DNA of 64,000 nucleotides, taken from contig JAVBTR010000008.1 in assembly GCA_031556065.1 (NCBI GenBank), forward strand, positions 1 through 64,000. Reading direction: 5' to 3'. The stretch is from JAVBTR01 sp031556065 (lineage in GTDB: Bacteria > Bacillota > Clostridia > Christensenellales > Aristaeellaceae). The translations under genes and the position numbers were made by a program. Shown here in pieces: positions 16,398 to 24,855 of the stretch (its first letter is position 1; the number at the start of each line of letters is the position of its first letter). The notes under the pieces were generated by a model that had not been told where the DNA came from, did not search any database, and saw only the letters and a list, made by a program, of their open reading frames with translations.

Positions 16398-17467
16398 TCC
16401 AAGTAAAAAACCTTTGCAAGGCCTTTGGCAGCCTGCAGGTATTAAAGGATGTCAGCGTCACCATTGAAAAAGGCGAAGTCATTTCTATTATAGGCCCTTC
16501 CGGTACGGGCAAGAGCGTGTTTTTGAACTGCTTAAACGGGCTGATTAGGCCAGACGGCGGACAGGTATTCATCGATGGGGTGGATATCACCGATAAAAAG
16601 AACAACATTAATGAAGTACGCAAAAAAATGGGCATGGTGTACCAGAACTTCAATTTGTTTTCCCATATGACGGTGCTGGAAAACATTATTCTGGCGCCCA
16701 TGAAAATTTTGAAGCTTTCCCGGAAGGAAGCTACGGAAAAAGCCATGGAACTACTGGAGCTGGTTTGCTTAACAGAAAAGGCGGATGTATACCCGGCTTC
16801 CTTATCTGGCGGACAAAAGCAGCGTATTGCCATTGCCCGTGCCATGGCCATGGAACCGGAGATTATTCTGTTCGATGAACCTACCTCTGCCCTGGACCCC
16901 ACCATGGTAGGGGAAGTGTTGGCGGTTATCCGTTCACTGGTTCCGAGAAAAATTACCATGGTGATCGTTACCCATGAAATGGAATTTGCCCAGGAGGTGG
17001 CCAACAGGATTTTCTATATGGACGAAATGGGCATATACGAGCAGGGCACCCCCCAGGCCATTTTCGGCGCCCCTCAACGGGAAAAAACCAAGGCGTTTAT
17101 CGGCAAGCAAAAGACCTTTACCTTTACCGTTACCTCTAAAAGCTTCGACTTTCTGGGCCTTTGCTCCCAACTGGATCGCTTCTGCCTGAAATATCGTATC
17201 GATGTAAAAACAACACGGTATTTGAATCTGCTAATCGAAGAAATGCTGTATTTTCTTTTAAATAATGGTGTGATGCCGGATATTGGCTTGGAAGCGGCCT
17301 ATTCCGAAAAGAGCAAGCAGGTGCAACTGACCTTCACCTACGGTGGCAAAGAATATAATCCCTTGGCAGATGAAAACGATGATTTGGGCCTTACCCTGGT
17401 GCGTTCCATTTCAAAAGAAACAGGCTATGCATTCCATAGCACAAATACCCTGATACTGCATATTTAA
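16394..17467 (+). CDS. Amino-acid ABC ATPase fused to an RsbW/GHKL-like C-terminal domain
   Basis: Residues 1-240 are a complete GlnQ-type ATPase: Walker A GPSGTGKS (34-41), Q-loop MVYQNFNLFSHM, signature LSGGQKQR (137-144), Walker B IILFDEPTSALD, H-loop VTHEM. The family usually stops near 245; this protein continues to 357. The extra part has an acidic helix (LNLLIEEMLYFLLNNG, about 278-292), a strand, GKEYNPL (318-324) and DDLGLTLVRSIS (329-340), in the order seen in HATPase_c_2/RsbW anti-sigma kinases (N-box helix, D-G-pFxP, GlGL.lv). The N-box Asn position is Tyr or Phe, so ATP binding may be lost. A built-in regulatory domain is inferred. Confidence 0.85.
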   Translation: MIQVKNLCKAFGSLQVLKDVSVTIEKGEVISIIGPSGTGKSVFLNCLNGLIRPDGGQVFIDGVDITDKKNNINEVRKKMGMVYQNFNLFSHMTVLENIILAPMKILKLSRKEATEKAMELLELVCLTEKADVYPASLSGGQKQRIAIARAMAMEPEIILFDEPTSALDPTMVGEVLAVIRSLVPRKITMVIVTHEMEFAQEVANRIFYMDEMGIYEQGTPQAIFGAPQREKTKAFIGKQKTFTFTVTSKSFDFLGLCSQLDRFCLKYRIDVKTTRYLNLLIEEMLYFLLNNGVMPDIGLEAAYSEKSKQVQLTFTYGGKEYNPLADENDDLGLTLVRSISKETGYAFHSTNTLILHI

Positions 17468-17479
17468 GGAGCAAACGAA

Positions 17480-18250
17480 ATGAAAAAAGCTTTGGCGATG
17501 ACCCTGGCTCTTTTACTGCTGGTTGGCTGTGCAGCTGCGCTGGCGGAAGGTAATGTGCTTGTAATGGTGAACTTTCCCGCGGAGGTGCCTTCGGATACGA
17601 GGGAATTTGTGCGCCAGCATATGGAATATGGCGAGGTGCTTTTGGTGCCGGGCTTTTCGGAAGTGATTGCTGCGTTGACGGGCGGCCGGGCAGACATGAG
17701 CATTATGGCGGCTTATACCGGCTCCTATGCGGTTCAATGCAATCAGGAACTGGGCATGCAGGCGCTGCCTATTCTGCCTATGAATTTCCACATGATTCTA
17801 CGTAGCGCGGATACTGCCCTCTATGAAAGCGTAAACCAGGCCCTAAAGCAGCTTGTGGCTGCCGGGGTGTTGGAAGCGCGTTACCAAGAGCAGGTGATCA
17901 ACTTTCGTGAGGAAGATGCGGAGCAGGCGGATGTGCTGGACAAGGGCAATTACGAAAAAACCTTGCGGGTAGGGGTAAGCGGCGATATGCCGCCTATGGA
18001 TTTTATCAACGCTGCTGGCCAGCCGGCTGGCTACAATGTAGCGGTGCTATATGAAATGGAAAAGCTCTTAAAAATGAATATCGAAACCGTGATCGTACCC
18101 TCAGAAGCCAGATATCAGGCGCTTTTAAGTGAAAAGATCGATGTGTTTTTCTGGCACACCGGTTATGTGGAAATGCCGGAAGAGATCATAGCCACGGAAG
18201 TATACGCCAGGGACGACGCTTGTTTGGTAACACGCAGTGAATTCCAATGA
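17480..18250 (+). CDS. Circularly permuted amino-acid binding protein (SBP_bac_3 family)
   Basis: Secreted or lipid-anchored receptor of the ABC transporter, 256 residues. Signal segment 1-23 with a possible lipobox (LVGC, Cys17) and also an ALAE type-I site. The domain order is inverted. Residues 25-138 match the second lobe plus the C-terminal helices of the family (SGTTAE-like start, GGRADMSI, then LYESVNQALKQLVAAGVLEARY). After a linker (139-160), residues 161-256 match the normal N-terminal lobe (LRVGVSGDMPPMDF, GQPAGYNVAVLYEMEKLL, SEKIDVFFW, ending at the hinge strand). Total length equals one domain, so it is a permutation rather than a tandem duplication. AAGGAG site; overlaps tadA by 14 nt. 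Confidence 0.85.
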   Translation: MKKALAMTLALLLLVGCAAALAEGNVLVMVNFPAEVPSDTREFVRQHMEYGEVLLVPGFSEVIAALTGGRADMSIMAAYTGSYAVQCNQELGMQALPILPMNFHMILRSADTALYESVNQALKQLVAAGVLEARYQEQVINFREEDAEQADVLDKGNYEKTLRVGVSGDMPPMDFINAAGQPAGYNVAVLYEMEKLLKMNIETVIVPSEARYQALLSEKIDVFFWHTGYVEMPEEIIATEVYARDDACLVTRSEFQ

Positions 18251-18692
18251 GTTTATGGCTCTGGCAATAGAGCAGGCCCAAGAGGCCATGGTTCAGGGGG
18301 AAGTGCCGGTAGGCGCGGTGATCGCCCGGGCAGGCAAGGTGCTGGCTGCCTGCCATAATCAGCGTGAGCAGGAGGGAAATCCCCTTGCCCATGCGGAGTT
18401 GCTGGCGCTGAAAAAAGCCGCCCAGGTGCTGGGTGACTGGCGGTTTTCAGATTGTGAACTCTATGTAACCCTGGAACCCTGCCCTATGTGCGCGGGGGCG
18501 TTGCTGATGGCGCGGATGGGCAAGATTGTCTTCGGGGCCTACGATGAAAAGCAGGGCTGTTGCGGTAGCGTGTATCTTCTGCCCATGGACCCGGCCCTGA
18601 ACGGCCAAGGTATGGTGATCGGCGGGGTAATGGAAGAAAAATGCCAGGAGCTTTTAACGGCCTTCTTTCAAAACAAGCGAAAGAACGTCTAA
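18237..18692 (+). CDS. tadA: tRNA-specific adenosine deaminase
   Basis: Converts A34 to inosine in tRNA-Arg(ACG); 151 residues. Zinc ligands and proton shuttle: HAE (52-54) and PCPMC (Cys82, Cys85), with ARMGKIVFGAYDEKQG downstream. The GTG at 18237 keeps the usual NEFMxxAL start; the ribosome site is weak, so translation is probably coupled to the binding-protein gene it overlaps. The 3' end overlaps the convergent hisC by 39 nt. Confidence 0.92.
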   Translation: MNSNEFMALAIEQAQEAMVQGEVPVGAVIARAGKVLAACHNQREQEGNPLAHAELLALKKAAQVLGDWRFSDCELYVTLEPCPMCAGALLMARMGKIVFGAYDEKQGCCGSVYLLPMDPALNGQGMVIGGVMEEKCQELLTAFFQNKRKNV

Positions 18693-19712
18693 GGTTTTTT
18701 CCATGTCTGCCAAAGTGCCAATGGAAACCCGCAAATAGGGGGCGATTCGGGGAGCGCTAAAGTGGCGCACCAGAATTCCACGGGATTTAAGGCCATCCTT
18801 TACCCAAGCGGCATTTTCTTCATCCGCCTTCACAAACACAAAATTCGTACTGCTGGGGACAATATCAAGCCCCAGCTTTTTGCATCCCTCGCTGAAATGT
18901 TCCCGGGCGGCTATGATCTTTTTGGTGGTTTCCAAGGTGTATTCTTCGTCTAAAACTGCTTCCCGGGCGGCGGCCTGGGCCAGCCAATCCAAGGGATAGC
19001 TGTTAAAAGAATCCTTCACCCGGTTTAAAGCGCCGATCAATTCTTTACTTCCAATAGCATAGCCTACCCGCATACCGGCCAGACCGTGGGATTTGGAAAA
19101 GGTGCGCACGATTAACAGATTATCGTATAGTGGCAAAAGAGGCAGGGCGTTTGACTGGGCAAAAGCGGCATAGGCTTCATCTACCAGCATAATCTGGCCA
19201 TGCTCCCAGGTGTGTTTTAGAAGGGCTTCAACCTCTGCGGTTTCAAGAAGCTTGCCTGTAGGCGCATTGGGGTTGGCCAAGGCGATGGCGGCGCCTTTAT
19301 GCATGGCGGCTGTGTCTACAGAAAAATCGCTTTTCAAGGGGATGGTTTGATAATCCACGCCGAAAAGCTTTGAGTAGGTAGGGTAGAAGGAATAAGTGAT
19401 ATCTGGCGAAATCAGCTTTTTTCCTGCGAAAAAGGCGGCAAAAGCCAAAGCCAGCGCTTCATCGGAACCGTTGGCGCAAAAAACGTTTTCTTCCTGCACG
19501 CCATTGACTTTAGCGATGGCCTTGGAAAGGGCGGTTGAATTCATGTCTGGGTAAAGGCGCAGGTTCTGCGCAGCGTCCATGATAGCTGCCAGCGCTCTGG
19601 GGCTGGGGGGATAAGGGTTTTCATTGGTGTTGAGCTTAATATAGCGTTGATCCTTAGGCTGTTCCCCGGCAGTATAAGGCGTTAGGTTTTGTGCCAAAGG
19701 GCTTAAGTACAT
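18654..19712 (-). CDS. hisC: Histidinol-phosphate aminotransferase
   Basis: Class II PLP aminotransferase, 352 residues: N-terminal LNTNENPYPPSP, ANPNAPTGK near residue 150, and TFSKSHGLAGMRVGYA with the PLP lysine. It makes histidinol phosphate; paralogues may act on other aromatic amino acids, and no other his gene is nearby, so a broader aromatic aminotransferase role is possible. I start at ATG 19710-19712, preceded by GAGGGGG; the upstream TTG has no site. Convergent with tadA, with 39 nt of coding overlap. Confidence 0.85.
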   Translation of the reverse strand: MYLSPLAQNLTPYTAGEQPKDQRYIKLNTNENPYPPSPRALAAIMDAAQNLRLYPDMNSTALSKAIAKVNGVQEENVFCANGSDEALALAFAAFFAGKKLISPDITYSFYPTYSKLFGVDYQTIPLKSDFSVDTAAMHKGAAIALANPNAPTGKLLETAEVEALLKHTWEHGQIMLVDEAYAAFAQSNALPLLPLYDNLLIVRTFSKSHGLAGMRVGYAIGSKELIGALNRVKDSFNSYPLDWLAQAAAREAVLDEEYTLETTKKIIAAREHFSEGCKKLGLDIVPSSTNFVFVKADEENAAWVKDGLKSRGILVRHFSAPRIAPYLRVSIGTLADMEKTLDVLSLVLKEGR

Positions 19713-19854
19713 GCTTGATAACCCCCTCAAAGATCTTGAAATCCATCATAACATGAAGCATTTCCCTTGTAAATGCGAAATTTCGCAGAATAGGGCTGGT
19801 TTTAGAGCGGGTTTTCATGTATAATAATTTGAAAATGATCGGGGAGGGGAAGCT

Positions 19855-20664
19855 ATGGAGATTCGTACCATTGTAACGGATTGCGATGACACCCTTCTGA
19901 CCGATGATCTGGCTATCACCCCTTTTACCGTGAAGGTGCTTAAGCGTGCCCACGAAAAAGGCATCCGGGTGATTCTGGCCAGCGGAAGGGCGGCGGCATC
20001 CATACTGCCCTTTGTGAAGTCCCTCGGCTTCAAGGACCCATATATTGCTTGCAACGGCGCTGTCATCATGAATGGGGAAAACTTCACACCCATGGATGAA
20101 GTGCTGTTTTCCGTTCCTACGGCTAAAAAATGCGCCAGGTTTTTTAAAGAAGCGGGCATGTATGCCCAGTTCTATTCGGGGGATTATTTCTATTATAGCC
20201 ATGAAGGCGGGTTCAATAAGGCCTACTCGCGGGATACGAAAATGCAGGGTCAACTGGCGGGGGATTTGGAAAACGCCATTGAGAAGCCTATTTCCAAGCT
20301 TCTGGGGATGGATACGGCGGCAAATGTGGCCAAAGCTTATGAAGAAGCCAAAGCCCAATTGGGAGGCGAAGCCTCCATCACCATGAGCAAGCCCTATTTT
20401 CTTGAAATGAACCCCTTAGGAGCCACTAAGGGTGAAGCACTTAACAGGCTAAGCCATATCATGGATATTAACCCGGAAACCACCATGGCCTTTGGGGATA
20501 GCTTAAATGATCTATCCATGCTTGCCTGGGCTAAATACGGTGTGGCCATGGCAAATGCCCGGGAAGAAGTTAAAAGCGCGGTCTCCCTTCATTGCGCAAG
20601 CAATAGGGAAGACGGCGTTGCTCGTATGATAATGACCCACGTTCTTAAGGAGGACATCACATGA
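19855..20664 (+). CDS. Cof-type HAD-superfamily phosphatase
   Basis: Haloacid-dehalogenase hydrolase of the Cof subfamily, 269 residues. Motif I is TDCDDTLL (catalytic Asp9, Asp11), motif II LASGR, motif III the conserved Lys region near 195, motif IV FGDSLNDLSML near 216. A C2 cap lies between. Members dephosphorylate sugar phosphates or flavin-type substrates; the substrate here is unknown. TATAAT at 19820-19825 may be its -10. The ATGA junction couples it to hprK. Confidence 0.85.
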   Translation: MEIRTIVTDCDDTLLTDDLAITPFTVKVLKRAHEKGIRVILASGRAAASILPFVKSLGFKDPYIACNGAVIMNGENFTPMDEVLFSVPTAKKCARFFKEAGMYAQFYSGDYFYYSHEGGFNKAYSRDTKMQGQLAGDLENAIEKPISKLLGMDTAANVAKAYEEAKAQLGGEASITMSKPYFLEMNPLGATKGEALNRLSHIMDINPETTMAFGDSLNDLSMLAWAKYGVAMANAREEVKSAVSLHCASNREDGVARMIMTHVLKEDIT

Positions 20665-21593
20665 TCTTGGCATCGGATTTTCAAAGCGCCCTTTCACTGA
20701 CGCTGTTATCTCCCTCTACCAAAGAGGAATGGGATATTACCACCACCGACTTAAACCGCCCCGGCATGCAGTTTTGCGGTTTCTATGAGTATTTTGCCTA
20801 TGAGCGCCCTCAGGTGATCGGCAAGGTGGAAATGACTTATTTAGAGGAACTGGAAGAAGCGCCCCGCCGGGAAATGCTTAAAAAGTATTTTTCCTACGAT
20901 ATGCCTTGCGTAATTATTTGCCGGGGTATGATTCCGCCTAAAGATTTATTGGATGAGGCCCACAAATCCAATGTGGCGGTGTACCAAAGCAACATGGTCA
21001 CCACCAGACTCTCCTTTATTGCTATCAACTACTTAAACCGCTGCCTGGCCCCCAGGGTGACAAGGCACGGGGTGCTGGTGGACGTCTATGGCATTGGCGT
21101 TTTAATCACTGGTGAAAGCGGCGTGGGCAAGAGCGAAGCGGCGCTGGAGTTGGTTAAGCGTGGGCACCAATTGGTGGCCGACGATGTGGTGGATATCTGC
21201 CGGGTGTCCGAAGACAGGCTCACCGGCGAAGCACCGGAGATGGTACGCCATTTTATGGAAATCCGCGGTATTGGCATTATCGATATCCGTGCCATGTACG
21301 GCGTAGGTTCGGTTATTGTAAATAAGAGTATCGATTTGGTCATGCACATGGAGAAATGGGTGGAGGGCAAAGAGTACGACCGCCTGGGTCTTACGGAAGA
21401 ATACACCACGATTTTAGGGGTAGATGTGCCTCACCAGATTATGCCTGTACGCCCTGGCCGAAATTTGGCCATTATTATCGAAGTTGCGGCCCGGAACCTA
21501 GGCCTTAAGCGGCTGGGTTACTCTGCGGCCCATGAACTGGACCGCCGCCTGAATGAAATGATTTTACGAAACTCCATGCAGTCCCAGGAATAA
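20661..21593 (+). CDS. hprK: HPr kinase/phosphorylase
   Basis: Phosphorylates HPr (or Crh) on Ser46 and reverses it, the central sensor of carbon catabolite repression in Bacillota; 310 residues. P-loop GESGVGKSE at 151-159, VTRHGVLVD just before it, and the family block MEIRGIGIIDIRAMYG near 200. ATG at 20661 overlaps the HAD stop. Clustered with glucokinase, which fits a carbon-control unit. Confidence 0.95.
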   Translation: MILASDFQSALSLTLLSPSTKEEWDITTTDLNRPGMQFCGFYEYFAYERPQVIGKVEMTYLEELEEAPRREMLKKYFSYDMPCVIICRGMIPPKDLLDEAHKSNVAVYQSNMVTTRLSFIAINYLNRCLAPRVTRHGVLVDVYGIGVLITGESGVGKSEAALELVKRGHQLVADDVVDICRVSEDRLTGEAPEMVRHFMEIRGIGIIDIRAMYGVGSVIVNKSIDLVMHMEKWVEGKEYDRLGLTEEYTTILGVDVPHQIMPVRPGRNLAIIIEVAARNLGLKRLGYSAAHELDRRLNEMILRNSMQSQE

Positions 21594-21606
21594 GGAGGAT
21601 ACATAA

Positions 21607-22551
21607 ATGTTATACATTGGCGTTGATTTAGGCGGTACCAACATTGCTGTGGGCGTAGTGGATGAAAAGGGCAATACCATTGCCACGGCTTCTACCCGTA
21701 CCCTGGCTAAACGGCCTTACCAGGAAGTGATCAGGGATATGGGCAGGTGCGCTCTGGAAGCCCTTAAAAAGAGTGGACATGACCTGGATGAGGTTCATTC
21801 CATCGGTGTGGGGATCCCTGGTGTGGCCAACCCCGAAACCGGTGTGGTGGTTTTTTGCACCAACCTGGGCTGGCACGATGTCCCTTTGCGAGACGAGCTT
21901 CAAAAAATGATTAACAAGCCTGTTTTTATCGATAACGATGCCACAGTGGCTGGCCTTGCGGAAAGCCTTTTTGGCGGCAGCGCGGGCACCCATTCCAGCG
22001 TGTTTATTACTCTGGGTACGGGCGTTGGCGGCGGGATTATTATCGAAGGGAAGCCTTGGAGCGGCTTTCATGGTATTGGCAGCGAAATTGGACATATTAC
22101 CCTTGTGGCGGATGGGGATATGTGCACTTGCGGCAAGGCAGGCTGCCTGGAGCGGTACTGCTCGGCGACAGCCATTGGCCGTATGGGCCGTGAAGCCATG
22201 AAGAATCATCCCGAATCTCTCATTGCGGCCAATTGCGGCGGCAATCCGGATAAAATGAACGCAAAGGTGGTGATTGACGCGGCTAAAGCAGGGGATCAAG
22301 TAGCTTGTGAAGTGTTTAACAGCTACATTAAGTATCTGGCTTTGGCGATCAATACCATTATTTCCTTTTTCGATCCCGAAGTAATCGTTTTAGGCGGCGG
22401 CGTCAGCGCGGCAGGACCTTTCCTGTTGGAAGCCATTAATCGCGAGCTGCCAAAGTATATTTTGTTTAAAACCTTGCCTTATGCCAGAATTGAATTGGCG
22501 AAGCTTGGCCCTGGTGCGGGCATCGTTGGCGCGGCCATGTTAGGCAAGTAA
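21607..22551 (+). CDS. glk: ROK-family glucokinase
   Basis: Phosphorylates glucose (or another hexose) with ATP; 314 residues. N-terminal phosphate-binding loop GVDLGGTNIAVG, substrate motif EIGH with a zinc motif CTCGKAGCLERYCS near residue 178, and LGGGVSAAG near the C-terminus. No DNA-binding N-terminus, so an enzyme rather than a NagC-type repressor. AAGGAGG site; 13 nt after hprK. Confidence 0.92.
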   Translation: MLYIGVDLGGTNIAVGVVDEKGNTIATASTRTLAKRPYQEVIRDMGRCALEALKKSGHDLDEVHSIGVGIPGVANPETGVVVFCTNLGWHDVPLRDELQKMINKPVFIDNDATVAGLAESLFGGSAGTHSSVFITLGTGVGGGIIIEGKPWSGFHGIGSEIGHITLVADGDMCTCGKAGCLERYCSATAIGRMGREAMKNHPESLIAANCGGNPDKMNAKVVIDAAKAGDQVACEVFNSYIKYLALAINTIISFFDPEVIVLGGGVSAAGPFLLEAINRELPKYILFKTLPYARIELAKLGPGAGIVGAAMLGK

Positions 22552-22566
22552 GAGAGGATAGATATT

Positions 22567-23952
22567 ATGACCATCCATGATTTGTATCACCAAGATAGAT
22601 TAATTCCTATTGAGGGAATTACTCTGTCCGGCTGGGTACGTACCCTGCGGGACAGCAAGACCTATGCCTTTATCGAAATGAACGACGGCACGTTTTTCAA
22701 AAATGTGCAGATCGTGATGGAAGACGGCCAAACGGAAGATTTTAAAGAGGCTACCAAGATCACCCTGGGCAGCGCCATCGAAGTGACGGGCGATCTGATT
22801 CTTACCCCGGAAAACAAGCAACCCTTTGAAATTAAGGCGAAAAAGGTAATTGTGGTAGGCGCATGCGACGGGGATTACCCTTTGCAGAAAAAACGCCACA
22901 CCTTCGAGTACCTGCGTACCCAGGCCCATCTTCGGGCACGGACTAACACCTTTTCCGCGGTATTCCGCATCCGCTCCCTGGCGGCGCAGCTGATTCATGA
23001 GTTCTTTATGAACAAGGGCTTTGTGTATACCCATACCCCCCTTATCACCACCAGTGACTGTGAGGGTGCAGGGGAAATGTTCCGGGTAACGACGCTGGAT
23101 TTGAACAATCTCCCCAGAGACGAGAAGGGCAAGATCAAAGAAACTGAAGATTTTTTTGGCAAGCCCGCTTCCCTGACTGTTTCGGGCCAGCTAAACGGTG
23201 AAGCTTTCTGTATGGCATTTCGCAACATATACACGTTTGGTCCAACCTTCCGCGCTGAAAACAGCTTCACCCCACGCCATGCAGCAGAATTTTGGATGAT
23301 TGAGCCGGAAATCGCATTTGCCGATCTTAACGACGATATGGCTCTGGCTGAAGAAATGATCAAATACGTTGTCCAAGGCGTTTTGAATCAGTTGCCTGAA
23401 GAAATGGAATTCTTAAACGCCTTTGTGGATAAGGAACTTCTTGCCCGCTTATCCCTTATTGCCACATCGGATTTTGCCCGCTGCTCCTATACTGACGCGG
23501 TAGAAATCTTGCAAGCCTCCGGCCAAACTTTTGAATACCCAGTTGCCTGGGGAGTTGATTTGCAAACCGAGCACGAGCGCTTCCTCACCGAAAAGCATTT
23601 TAAGAAGCCTGTTTTTGTTTATAACTATCCTAAGGATATTAAGTCCTTTTATATGCGCCTTAACGACGATGGCAAAACGGTTGCGGCAGCCGATCTGCTG
23701 GTTGCAGGCATTGGTGAGCTTGTTGGCGGCAGCCAGCGTGAAGAGCGGCTGGATTTGCTTAAAAAGCGTATGACTGAGCTTAAGATGGAGCTTGATCCCT
23801 ACTGGTGGTACCTGGAGCTTAGCCGTTACGGCGGCTGTCCCCATGCGGGCTTTGGTCTGGGCTTTGAACGCCTGATCATGTACTTAACGGGTATGGCCAA
23901 CATCCGCGATGTACTGCCCTTCCCGCGTACAACCGGGTCAGCTGATTTTTAA
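22567..23952 (+). CDS. asnS: Asparaginyl-tRNA synthetase
   Basis: Class IIb synthetase charging tRNA-Asn, 461 residues. N-terminal OB-fold anticodon-binding domain (LSGWVRTLRDSKTYAFIEMNDGT), motif 2 TFGPTFRAENSFTPRHAAEFWMIEPE near residue 225 in segments, motif 3 GFGLGFERLIMYLTG near the end. Full length. Follows glk by 15 nt with an AGAGGA site. Confidence 0.95.
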   Translation: MTIHDLYHQDRLIPIEGITLSGWVRTLRDSKTYAFIEMNDGTFFKNVQIVMEDGQTEDFKEATKITLGSAIEVTGDLILTPENKQPFEIKAKKVIVVGACDGDYPLQKKRHTFEYLRTQAHLRARTNTFSAVFRIRSLAAQLIHEFFMNKGFVYTHTPLITTSDCEGAGEMFRVTTLDLNNLPRDEKGKIKETEDFFGKPASLTVSGQLNGEAFCMAFRNIYTFGPTFRAENSFTPRHAAEFWMIEPEIAFADLNDDMALAEEMIKYVVQGVLNQLPEEMEFLNAFVDKELLARLSLIATSDFARCSYTDAVEILQASGQTFEYPVAWGVDLQTEHERFLTEKHFKKPVFVYNYPKDIKSFYMRLNDDGKTVAAADLLVAGIGELVGGSQREERLDLLKKRMTELKMELDPYWWYLELSRYGGCPHAGFGLGFERLIMYLTGMANIRDVLPFPRTTGSADF

Positions 23953-23963
23953 GAGGTAGAATA

Positions 23964-24770
23964 ATGAAGGAACGTGTGGCTGTGGTGACAGGGGCTTCCA
24001 GTGGGCTGGGCCGTTATGCGGCATTGGCTCTGAAGAAGGGAGGCTATAAGGTCATCGCAGGCGCACGTTCTTTTTCATACCCGGAAAACCATCTGGGCCA
24101 GGGGATTCATTGTCTGCCCTTGGATGTGACGGACGATGAAAGCATGAAACGTTTTTTTGAAATAGCCCTGGAACAAAAGGTGGATATGCTGGTGAACTGT
24201 GCCGGGGTGCTGGTATTAGGTGCTTGCGAGGAGCTTTCGACTTCAGAATATCAGCGTGTAATGGAGACCAACTTTTTCGGCATGGTGCGGGCAATCCAAG
24301 GGATTCTGCCCCACTTTAGGCAAAACCGCGCAGGACGGATTGTGAATTTTTCCTCTATTAATGGGCTGCTGGGGATTCCCTTCCAAAGCGCGTATACGGC
24401 CTCCAAGCATGCCATTGAAGGATACAGCGAATGCCTACAAATGGAAGTAAAGCCTTTTGGTATTGAAGTGATGGTAGTAGAGCCAGGGGATCATCGGGGG
24501 GGCAGTGGCAAATACCGCGGGCAGCTAAATAAGGCTGACAGCCCTTATGGCAGAAATCAGAAAAGTGCCATCAGAGCCATTCAACGGGATGAAGCAAATG
24601 GCCTTGCTCCGCAAGCGCTGGGAGAAAAACTGGTAAAAGTCCTCAATAAAAAAAGGCTGCCCTTTCGCTTGCGTATAGCCAAAGGGGACCAGCACTTGGC
24701 AGCCATATTGCATAAACTGTTTCCAATCAAATGGTTATTTAGGATTTTATCCAAATATTATTTGAAATAG
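23964..24770 (+). CDS. Short-chain dehydrogenase/reductase
   Basis: Classical SDR of 268 residues. TGASSGLG near residue 10 binds the cofactor, NCAG near 75 stabilises the sheet, and YTASK near 143 holds the catalytic Tyr-Lys with the Ser of NFSSING upstream. ARSF after the second strand suggests NADPH (an Arg after strand 2). Substrate unknown. Last gene of the plus-strand run; a long hairpin follows. Confidence 0.88.
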   Translation: MKERVAVVTGASSGLGRYAALALKKGGYKVIAGARSFSYPENHLGQGIHCLPLDVTDDESMKRFFEIALEQKVDMLVNCAGVLVLGACEELSTSEYQRVMETNFFGMVRAIQGILPHFRQNRAGRIVNFSSINGLLGIPFQSAYTASKHAIEGYSECLQMEVKPFGIEVMVVEPGDHRGGSGKYRGQLNKADSPYGRNQKSAIRAIQRDEANGLAPQALGEKLVKVLNKKRLPFRLRIAKGDQHLAAILHKLFPIKWLFRILSKYYLK

Positions 24771-24789
24771 TGGTTTTCTTCTTTGGAAG

Positions 24790-24842
24790 AGTACGAGAAG
24801 CCTTTCTTCTTTCTTTAAAAAAGAGGAAAGGCTTCTCGTACT
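24790..24842. terminator. Long bidirectional hairpin between convergent genes
   Basis: A 17-bp perfect stem (24790-24806 with 24826-24842), extended further inward by pyrimidine/purine pairing (807-812 with 820-825). It lies between the SDR gene (plus) and abfA (minus). There is no U-run outside the stem on either strand. Confidence 0.7.
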
Positions 24843-24855
24843 AGTACCTATTCTC

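Noticed and set aside
17480..18250. Two tandem, truncated binding-protein domains
   Set aside because: Each half lacks exactly what the other supplies and the total length is that of one domain, so a single permuted domain explains it better.
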